Source: Hydrogenophilales bacterium RIFOXYD1_FULL_62_11 (GTDB lineage: Bacteria > Pseudomonadota > Gammaproteobacteria > Burkholderiales > Thiobacillaceae). Taken from it: a stretch of DNA of 11,921 bases. Below, piece after piece: positions 6,445 through 11,921 of this stretch. The stretch covers positions 2,174 through 14,094 of the forward strand of contig MGZO01000029.1 in NCBI GenBank assembly GCA_001802655.1, in the 5' to 3' direction. The position numbers and the translations under genes are program-made. Below the pieces are notes generated by a model that worked only from the letters and a program-made list of their open reading frames with translations, did no database searches and was not told the DNA's origin. Within the stretch, counting starts at the first letter, position 1. The number at the start of each line of letters is the position of its first letter.

Positions 6445-7759
6445 CGACTTGTTTCAGTCCCATGTAGCGCCCGCGCACCCAGCTGACGTGCCGCTGGCCG
6501 AACGGCTGCGCCCGCGCACGCTGAACGAAGTCGTCGGGCAGCGCCACCTGCTGGGTGCCGGCAAGCCGCTTAAACTCGCATTCGATTCCGGCAAGCTGCA
6601 TTCGATGATTTTGTGGGGACCGCCGGGCGTGGGAAAAACCACCCTGGCGCGGCTGACCGCGCAAGCTTTTGGCGCTGACTTCATCGCCATTTCTGCCGTG
6701 CTGTCAGGCGTCAAGGACATTCGAGAAGCGGTCGAACGCGCACGCATGAACCAGTCGCTATCCCGCGCCACCATTGTCTTCGTTGACGAAGTTCACCGTT
6801 TCAACAAGGCGCAGCAGGATGCTTTTTTACCGCATGTTGAAAGCGGCCTGTTCACCTTCATCGGCGCGACCACTGAAAACCCCTCGTTTGAAGTCGTCGG
6901 TGCCTTGCTGTCACGCGCCCAGGTTTATGTATTGAAATCGCTGACGCCAGACGAGCTGGGTGAATTGCTGCAACACGCGCTGCAGGCGTTGCCGAACCTG
7001 AAGCTGGCCGACGGCGTCGATCAGCTTCTCGCGGCTTACGCCGATGGTGACGCGCGCAAGCTGCTCAACCTGCTGGAGCAACTCGACAGCGCCGCCCGCA
7101 CCGCGCAGGTAGACGTAATCGACACTGCGTTTGTTGAAAACGCGCTGGCGCAATCCTTGCGCCGCTTCGACAAGGGCGGGGAAGCCTTTTACGACCAGAT
7201 TTCCGCGTTGCACAAAAGCGTGCGCGGCAGCAGCCCTGACGCGGCGCTGTACTGGCTGGTACGCATGCTCGATGGTGGCGCGGATCCACGTTATCTTGGG
7301 CGGCGGCTTGTTCGGATGGCATCCGAAGATATTGGCCTGGCCGACCCGCGCGCGCTCAGCATGACGCTTGACGCAGTTGAAACCTATGAGCGCCTGGGCA
7401 GTCCGGAAGGTGAACTGGCGCTGGCTGAAGCCTGTCTCTATCTTGCCTGTGCGCCCAAAAGCAATGCGGCTTATGTGGCTTACAACGCAGCGCGCGCATT
7501 CGTGGCGGCCAACCCGTCTAATGATGTACCGCTGCATTTGCGTAACGCCCCGACCAAATTGATGAAGGAACTCGGTTACGGTCGAACCTATCGTTATGCT
7601 CACGATGAACCGGATGCCTATGCAGCCGGTGAGCGGTACTTTCCCGACGACTTGCCTGAACAACGCTGGTACCAGCCCACGCCACGCGGGCTGGAAGGCA
7701 AAATCGCCGACAAGCTGGCGTATTTGCGTGCGCTGGATGAAGCAGAGAAAAAACAATGA
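6434..7759 (+). CDS. rarA: Replication-associated recombination protein A (AAA+ ATPase RarA/MgsA)
   Basis: RarA is a cytoplasmic clamp-loader-like AAA+ ATPase that acts at stalled replication forks. The product is 441 aa (E. coli 447). Features in order: LAERLRPRTLNEVVGQRHLL (21-40), Walker A GPPGVGKT (62-69), Walker B IVFVDEVH (114-121) followed by RFNKAQQDAFLPHVE, sensor 1 GATTENPSF (144-152), an LLSR arginine-finger region (158-161), and the MgsA C-terminal domain with NAPTKLMKELGYG and the aromatic ERYFPDDL...RWYQPT tail. No in-frame ATG lies near the expected N-terminus; TTG 6434 gives the correct length and has AAGGGG (6419-6424) 9 nt upstream. It overlaps lolA by 11 bases, so translation is probably coupled. 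The final codons and the stop lie beside and within a 36-bp palindrome. Confidence 0.96.
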   Translation: MATDDLFQSHVAPAHPADVPLAERLRPRTLNEVVGQRHLLGAGKPLKLAFDSGKLHSMILWGPPGVGKTTLARLTAQAFGADFIAISAVLSGVKDIREAVERARMNQSLSRATIVFVDEVHRFNKAQQDAFLPHVESGLFTFIGATTENPSFEVVGALLSRAQVYVLKSLTPDELGELLQHALQALPNLKLADGVDQLLAAYADGDARKLLNLLEQLDSAARTAQVDVIDTAFVENALAQSLRRFDKGGEAFYDQISALHKSVRGSSPDAALYWLVRMLDGGADPRYLGRRLVRMASEDIGLADPRALSMTLDAVETYERLGSPEGELALAEACLYLACAPKSNAAYVAYNAARAFVAANPSNDVPLHLRNAPTKLMKELGYGRTYRYAHDEPDAYAAGERYFPDDLPEQRWYQPTPRGLEGKIADKLAYLRALDEAEKKQ

Positions 7760-7789
7760 CAAAGGGGGCCTAGGCCCCCTTTGTCATTG
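7754..7789. terminator. 36-bp perfect palindrome, bidirectional terminator between convergent genes
   Basis: Two perfect 18-base arms, CAATGACAAAGGGGGCCT (7754-7771) and its reverse complement (7772-7789). The rarA stop codon (7757-7759) lies inside the left arm. On the minus strand the hairpin is followed directly by six T (complement of A 7748-7753), a classical terminator for the outer-membrane protein gene. On the plus strand the inner GC core (7764-7779) is followed by TTTGTCATT, which could serve rarA less efficiently. Confidence 0.9.
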
Positions 7790-7812
7790 CGCTGAATGTT
7801 TAATTCAGTAAA

Positions 7813-8406
7813 TCAGAACTTGTAGACCACGCCGGCCGAGAACAGGTCGATATCCGCTTCGCCCGTGCCGCCGTTGAAGTCTGAGCTACCGGTTTCAAAG
7901 AAACGTTCCCAGTCCAGGCGAAGCCCGACAGATGGGGTGACGTTGTATTGCGCGCCTACGCCGAACGACCAGACGACATCGGTATCACCCGTGTTTTGGG
8001 TCGGGGTGCCAGCAATCGTGCCGTTGACTTCGGTATTCAGGAAATTCATCCCACCGCGGCCCGACAGGATGAAGTTGGGGCTGATTGCATAGGTTCCGAC
8101 CACGGCCGTGGTCATGCCGTTGGTTTCCCGTGTTCCGGCCTGTGTGCCCGTGAAAGTCGCTTCGCCCAGATCGATGTAGCCAATTTCCATGGAAATGTAT
8201 TCGTTGATTTCCAGGCCGCCATAGATTTTCCAGGCTGTATCGGAATCGTCGCAGGAGATGCCGGCTGGACACGAAATATCGGAAGTGGACTGTCCCAGGT
8301 TCCCACCCACGTAGGGGGCCAGGGTGAGGTCAAAAAAACCGGCAGATGCGGAAGTGGAAAGGGCGAGTGCCGAAGCCACTGCAGCGGCGAAATGCATTGT
8401 GCGCAT
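7813..8406 (-). CDS. Outer-membrane beta-barrel protein (OmpA/OmpW-like small porin-fold family)
   Basis: A 197 aa precursor with a signal peptide at residues 1-22 (MRTMHFAAAVASALAL core, cleavage after SASA). The mature protein shows alternating amphipathic strands (LTLAPYVGGNLG, AWKIYGGLEINEYISMEIGYIDL, TTAVVGTYAISPNFILSGR, VVWSFGVGAQYNVTPSVGLRLDWERF) with Gly/Asn/Thr-rich loops, and ends in AGVVYKF; the terminal Phe is the usual BAM recognition signal. This fits an 8-stranded barrel of the OMP_b-brl type. A possible disulfide loop is Cys46-Cys52 in the first extracellular loop. I chose ATG 8404-8406 for the signal peptide and the AGAGGAG ribosome-binding site (minus strand, about 8413-8419). 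There is no OmpA peptidoglycan-binding domain. It is convergent with rarA and divergent from flhB. The exact role and ligand cannot be told from sequence. Confidence 0.88.
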   Translation of the reverse strand: MRTMHFAAAVASALALSTSASAGFFDLTLAPYVGGNLGQSTSDISCPAGISCDDSDTAWKIYGGLEINEYISMEIGYIDLGEATFTGTQAGTRETNGMTTAVVGTYAISPNFILSGRGGMNFLNTEVNGTIAGTPTQNTGDTDVVWSFGVGAQYNVTPSVGLRLDWERFFETGSSDFNGGTGEADIDLFSAGVVYKF

Positions 8407-8631
8407 GTAAATCTCCTCTTGAGTTTTATGTTGGTGATGGAAAACGAGCCTGAGGCTGACGTTGACCAAGATGAAGCGGAAAGCAGATTAATCGATTTTA
8501 TTGGTTTTAGATAGCAGGCGTGCACGCTGTTGATGAGCCGTTGCCAAGACGCGACAGGCGTGATTCTGCGTGGGTTAGCCGGATATTGCACCGGTGCATC
8601 ATGCTAGACTGCCCCAAACAGTGAGACGAGC
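8407..8631. promoter_or_regulatory. Divergent intergenic region between the outer-membrane protein gene and flhB
   Basis: These 225 bases must hold the promoters for two divergent genes. The half nearest the outer-membrane protein gene is richer in A/T (8485-8515), which suits a promoter facing left. I could not find a confident -35/-10 pair, sigma-28 or sigma-54 site. Two perfect palindromes stand out: GCGTGCACGC (8518-8527) and TGCACCGGTGCA (8587-8598), the latter 33 bases before the flhB ATG. Either could bind a dimeric regulator. Confidence 0.4.
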
Positions 8632-9438
8632 ATGGCCGAGGAGTCTGACCTTTCCCGTACCGAACCGGCGAGTTCGCAGCGTTTGCAACAAGCCCGCAAT
8701 GCCGGTGATGTGCCGCGTTCGGCTGAACTGACGGCGTGGCTCGTCTTGCTGGCTGTGCTGGGCATGCTGGGCTGGTTGATGCCGCGTCTGCTTGCAGCTT
8801 TGCAGAATTTGACCGAGTCGGCTCTTGTTACCGCCGCGCAGCCACTTTCCCCGCCTATTCTGAATGCTGTCCAATCGGTCGTGTGGGCGGTTTTGCCGCT
8901 TCTGGTTGTTGTCCTGGTTGCAGCAATGGTTGCCCCCCTGTTGATTTCGGGGTGGGTGTTTGCGCCCCAGCGCACCGAATTCAATCTGTCGCGTATCAAT
9001 TTATTTAAAGTCTTTTCCCGTTTGTTGTCTGCTGACTTCTGGTTTGATGGATCACTGGCCTTGTTGAAGCTCGCGCTCGTTGCTGTGGCTATCGCCTGGG
9101 TACTGGCGAGCGGGGAGGGATTGCAAGGCTTGACTGATCTCCCCTCGAATTCTGCTTTGGCGCATACGGCAGCCTGGCTGGAGCGTGGCCTGCTGGCATT
9201 GGTTACGGTGCTGGCGCTGGCGGCGGCGCTTGATTCCGGCTGGCGCTGGTGGCGTTATTTACGCCGGCATGCGATGAGTTGGCGGGATGTACAGGCCGAG
9301 GCGCGCGAGGCTGAAGTCAGCCCGGAAATTCGTGCGCAGCTGCGTGACCGCCAGCAACAGGCTGGGCAAGGGGTACAGCCTGAAGGGACGGCGGCAATGC
9401 GCCGCGTGTCCGGATCGATTGATGAGGTGATCGGGTGA
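8632..9438 (+). CDS. flhB: FlhB, flagellar export apparatus protein lacking the autocleaving cytoplasmic switch subdomain
   Basis: FlhB sits in the inner-membrane gate of the flagellar type III export apparatus and, through its autocleaved cytoplasmic domain, switches substrates from rod/hook to filament. The N-terminus is typical: DLSRTEPASSQRLQQARNAG then DVPRSAEL (to 33). Four hydrophobic segments follow (about 33-56, 84-111, 141-160, 186-201), with the family loop FNLSRINLFKVFSRLLS (117-133) between TM2 and TM3, and then the cytoplasmic linker MSWRDVQAEAREAEVSPEIR. The product stops at 268 residues against about 380 normally. The NPTH autocleavage motif (Asn269 in Salmonella) and everything after it are missing, and the last 25 residues no longer resemble FlhB. 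The next gene begins at this stop (GTGA overlap), so there is no hidden remainder in another frame. ATG 8632 has only a weak ribosome-binding site. FlhB identity is firm; whether it functions is open. Confidence 0.88.
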   Translation: MAEESDLSRTEPASSQRLQQARNAGDVPRSAELTAWLVLLAVLGMLGWLMPRLLAALQNLTESALVTAAQPLSPPILNAVQSVVWAVLPLLVVVLVAAMVAPLLISGWVFAPQRTEFNLSRINLFKVFSRLLSADFWFDGSLALLKLALVAVAIAWVLASGEGLQGLTDLPSNSALAHTAAWLERGLLALVTVLALAAALDSGWRWWRYLRRHAMSWRDVQAEAREAEVSPEIRAQLRDRQQQAGQGVQPEGTAAMRRVSGSIDEVIG

Positions 9439-11510
9439 GCGCGCAGGGTGTCATGGTGATGGGGATGCCGGTGAACCGGCTGGCTGTGCCCATGCTGGTA
9501 TTGCTGATTTTGGCGATGATGGTATTGCCGCTCCCTACCTTGATGCTCGACGTGCTGCTGACGCTCAATATTGCACTGGCCATGATCGTGCTTTTGGTGA
9601 GTTTGAATGCGCGCCGTCCGCTGGATTTTTCGGTGTTTCCGACCGTGTTGCTGCTGACGACCCTGTTACGCCTGTCGCTCAATGTGGCATCGACCCGCAT
9701 TATCTTGATGCACGGTCAAACCGGGCCTGACGCTGCGGGCAAGGTGATCGAATCCTTCGGCAGCTTCCTGGTTGGCGGCAACATTGCGGTTGGTTTCGTT
9801 GTGTTCCTGATTCTGGTCATCATCAACTTCGTCGTCATAACCAAGGGCGCCGGGCGCATCGCCGAGGTGGCGGCGCGCTTTACGCTGGACTCGATGCCCG
9901 GCAAGCAATTGGCTGTCGATGCGGATTTGAACGCCGGCTTCATTAACGACGTCGAAGCACGCACGCGGCGCAACGAAATCAGCCGCGAAGCCGATTTTTA
10001 TGGCGCGATGGACGGCGCATCCAAGTTTGTGCGCGGTGATGCCATTGCCGGCATGATCATCCTGGTGGTCAATTTGGTCGGTGGCGTGGCCATCGGTTTG
10101 CTGCAGCACAAGCTGGGCATCGGTGAGGCCATTGGCCGTTATGCCTTGCTGACCGTGGGCGACGGGCTGGTGACGCAGATTCCGGCACTGATCATTTCGA
10201 CGGCTGCAGGCATCGTGGTAAGCCGGGCATCCAGTGAACAGGACTTGTCGCGCGAGTTTTCCACCCAGATCTTCGGTCAACCGCACACTTTGTATGTGGC
10301 TGCAGCGGTGCTGGGTGTGCTTGGGCTGATCCCCGGCACGCCGCATCTGGCGTTCTTGACCATCGCCTCAGTATTGGGGGGCTTGGCCCTTTGGTTGTCG
10401 CGCCGACAGCGTGCGCAACTTGAAGCCGAGCCGCTTGGGCTGATCGAGGAAGTCGCAACGCCGGTCGATGTCACGTGGGACGATATCCCTCCAGTGGATG
10501 TGCTGGCGCTCGAAGTCGGCTATCGGCTGATTTCCCTGGTTGACCGTAATCAGGGCGGCGAGGCGCTGACCCGGATTACCGAGGCACGTCGCCGTTTCGC
10601 GACCGATATGGGGCTGGTCGTGCCGCTCATCCGGGTGCGTGACAACCTCGATCTCAAGCCAAACAGCTATCGCATCACCCTGAAGGGGGTTGATGTGGCG
10701 CACGGCGAAATGCCCAGTGGTCAGGTATTGGCACTCGACATGGGCGATGTGCTGGGACGCATCGATGGCGCGCCGGGGATGGATCCGCTGTCGGGCCTGG
10801 GCGGTGTCTGGATCGAGACGGGGCGCGAAGAAGAAGCCGAATTGCGCGGCTTTGTGGTGCTTACGGCAGCCGAACTGATTGCGCGCCAGGTCGAGATGGT
10901 GTTTCGCCAGCATGCGCCCGAGCTGCTGGGGCGCGTCGAGGTGCAACAGTTGCTCAACACGCTGACGCGCAGCCATCCGGGACTGGTGGAGGATGTCACG
11001 CCGCGCCATTTGCCGTTGACCAGTGTGCAAGCCGTATTGCAGCAGTTGATCGCCGAAAACGTTTCGATTCGCGACAGCCGCACCCTGTTTGAAACCCTGG
11101 CAGCGCGCGCACCCAACAATCAGCTGATTGATGACCTGGTCGAAACCGTGCGCGCCGCGCTGGGGCGCAGCATCGTTGATCGCCTGTTCGAGGGAAGCAA
11201 TGCGTTGCACGTGATCGGGCTGGCCGCCGCCACCGAGACGCGTTTGATGAATGAAATGGGTGATGAAGGCGAGGCACTGCTATCGCCCGCTACGCTGGAT
11301 GCCCTGAACGATGCGGCGGAACGCGCCATCGCGGAGCAGGAAAACGCGGGTTATCCGCCGGTACTGCTGACTTCACCCAGTTTGCGTGCCATCCTGTCGC
11401 GGTTGTTGCGGCGTAATTTGCCCCGGATGGCGGTTATTGCGTACGCCGAAGTGCCTGCCGATAAAGTCGTGCAAGTGAGCACCGAACTGGATATGGGAGG
11501 AAACGCATGA
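9435..11510 (+). CDS. flhA: FlhA, flagellar type III export gate protein
   Basis: FlhA forms the nonameric export gate: an N-terminal membrane part conducts protons and a C-terminal cytoplasmic ring binds chaperone-substrate complexes. The product is 691 aa (E. coli 692). Eight hydrophobic segments lie within residues 17-323. The FHIPEP signature is at 141-164 (RIAEVAARFTLDSMPGKQ...DAD), and MDGASKFVRGDA (192-203) follows. The cytoplasmic domain (about 330-691) is complete, including the conserved VLLTSPSLRAILSRLL near the end. The start GTG 9435 overlaps the flhB stop (GTGA), implying translational coupling; ATG 9453 is a possible alternative. The stop overlaps the flhF start as ATGA. The gene looks fully intact, in contrast to the shortened FlhB upstream. 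Confidence 0.97.
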   Translation: MSAQGVMVMGMPVNRLAVPMLVLLILAMMVLPLPTLMLDVLLTLNIALAMIVLLVSLNARRPLDFSVFPTVLLLTTLLRLSLNVASTRIILMHGQTGPDAAGKVIESFGSFLVGGNIAVGFVVFLILVIINFVVITKGAGRIAEVAARFTLDSMPGKQLAVDADLNAGFINDVEARTRRNEISREADFYGAMDGASKFVRGDAIAGMIILVVNLVGGVAIGLLQHKLGIGEAIGRYALLTVGDGLVTQIPALIISTAAGIVVSRASSEQDLSREFSTQIFGQPHTLYVAAAVLGVLGLIPGTPHLAFLTIASVLGGLALWLSRRQRAQLEAEPLGLIEEVATPVDVTWDDIPPVDVLALEVGYRLISLVDRNQGGEALTRITEARRRFATDMGLVVPLIRVRDNLDLKPNSYRITLKGVDVAHGEMPSGQVLALDMGDVLGRIDGAPGMDPLSGLGGVWIETGREEEAELRGFVVLTAAELIARQVEMVFRQHAPELLGRVEVQQLLNTLTRSHPGLVEDVTPRHLPLTSVQAVLQQLIAENVSIRDSRTLFETLAARAPNNQLIDDLVETVRAALGRSIVDRLFEGSNALHVIGLAAATETRLMNEMGDEGEALLSPATLDALNDAAERAIAEQENAGYPPVLLTSPSLRAILSRLLRRNLPRMAVIAYAEVPADKVVQVSTELDMGGNA

Positions 11511-11921
11511 GCGCACAGGTTTTTATTGCTGCAAACGCGCGCGAGGCCCTGGCAAAAGTCCGTCGCGAATTGGGTGATGATGCTGTGGTGTTGTCGACCC
11601 GGCCCCATCCGCAGGGCGTTGAACTGCTCGCCAGCGGGTATGGAACATTAGCGGCATTACCTCTTAATGCACCGCACTCAGCATCAGACGGTACCAGCGG
11701 TTCGCGAATTCTGACTGAGCTTGCGCGTCTGCGCGGCATGTTGCAAAACCAGCTGGCCGGCTTTGCCTGGGGCGCTGCGCGGCGTCGTGATCCGCTGCGG
11801 GTTGCGTTGATGCAAACCCTGTTCGCCGCTGGCTTTGGCAGTTCACTTGCACGCACCTTGGCCGCCCGGCTGCCGCGCGAACTCGATGCCCCGGCGGTTC
11901 AACGCTGGCTGCGGCAGGTGC
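11507..11921 (+). CDS. flhF: FlhF, flagellar SRP-type GTPase, 3'-truncated by window edge
   Basis: FlhF is an SRP-family GTPase that sets flagellar position and number, especially in polarly flagellated bacteria. Only the first 138 codons are present and they contain no stop. The N-terminal B-domain pattern is clear: VFIAANAREALAKVRRELG, then DDAVVLSTR and GVELLA. After a short linker come LARLRGMLQNQLAGFAWG and an N-domain-like helical stretch (DPLRVALMQTLFAAGFGSSLAR). The G domain with its GTP-binding motifs lies beyond the window. ATG 11507 overlaps the flhA stop and has GGGAGG (11495-11500) 6 nt upstream. The linker between B and N domains looks short compared with many FlhF proteins. Presence of flhF suggests polar flagellation (inference). 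Confidence 0.9.
   Translation, partial: MSAQVFIAANAREALAKVRRELGDDAVVLSTRPHPQGVELLASGYGTLAALPLNAPHSASDGTSGSRILTELARLRGMLQNQLAGFAWGAARRRDPLRVALMQTLFAAGFGSSLARTLAARLPRELDAPAVQRWLRQV

Noticed and set aside
7948..8514. 188-codon plus-strand frame opposite the outer-membrane protein gene
   Set aside because: The minus-strand reading has a signal peptide, barrel strands, C-terminal Phe, ribosome-binding site and terminator; the plus-strand frame has none of these.
8559..8585. Sigma-28 flagellar promoter (GCCGGATA at 8578-8585)
   Set aside because: It resembles the -10 element, but no TAAA lies 15 nt upstream. A sigma-54 GG-N10-GC pair also fails on spacing.
9300..9440. Frameshift hiding the rest of FlhB
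   Set aside because: Only tens of bases remain before the flhA start and flhA is intact there, so about 110 missing residues cannot be encoded in another frame.

Overview
The window looks like a core-chromosome segment of a betaproteobacterium, probably an autotrophic or chemolithotrophic Nitrosomonadales/Thiobacillus-like organism. This is inferred from the moderately high GC, an LPS gene (kdsB), the lolA-rarA pair, flhB-flhA-flhF flagellar genes, and a pyrophosphate-dependent phosphofructokinase next to a proton-pumping pyrophosphatase. No tRNA, rRNA, insertion sequence, CRISPR array or phage gene is visible, and no gene-free stretch exceeds 300 bases.

Layout. Positions 1-3355 (all +) hold the 3' part of kdsB, adk, an unrecognised 114-121 aa ORF, a PPi-dependent phosphofructokinase (pfp) and an unrecognised 71 aa ORF. 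An intrinsic terminator follows, and then hppA (3414-5471), a K+-independent H+-translocating pyrophosphatase. Next come a 64 aa DUF2892/YgaP-type membrane protein, a second strong terminator, and the overlapping pair lolA-rarA (5836-7759). A 36-bp perfect palindrome separates rarA from a convergent gene for an 8-stranded-type outer-membrane beta-barrel protein (7813-8406, -). A 225-bp divergent spacer leads into a translationally coupled flagellar run flhB-flhA-flhF (8632 to the end, +), with flhF cut by the window edge.

How the genes fit together. pfp and hppA both act on pyrophosphate. PFP interconverts fructose-6-P/PPi and fructose-1,6-bisP/Pi, and HppA couples PPi hydrolysis to proton export, so the pair could link sugar-phosphate flux to membrane energy. 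adk handles the AMP that accompanies many PPi-releasing reactions. The small ORF between pfp and hppA is a candidate accessory gene by position only.

Most notable points: (1) FlhB ends at residue 268, almost exactly where the NPTH autocleavage site of ordinary FlhB would lie, and the whole cytoplasmic switch subdomain is missing, yet the gene is cleanly coupled to an intact flhA. (2) Intrinsic terminators lie only 9-36 nt upstream of the start codons of pfp, hppA and lolA, which suggests read-through or attenuation. (3) A small uncharacterised gene sits inside the PPi cluster.
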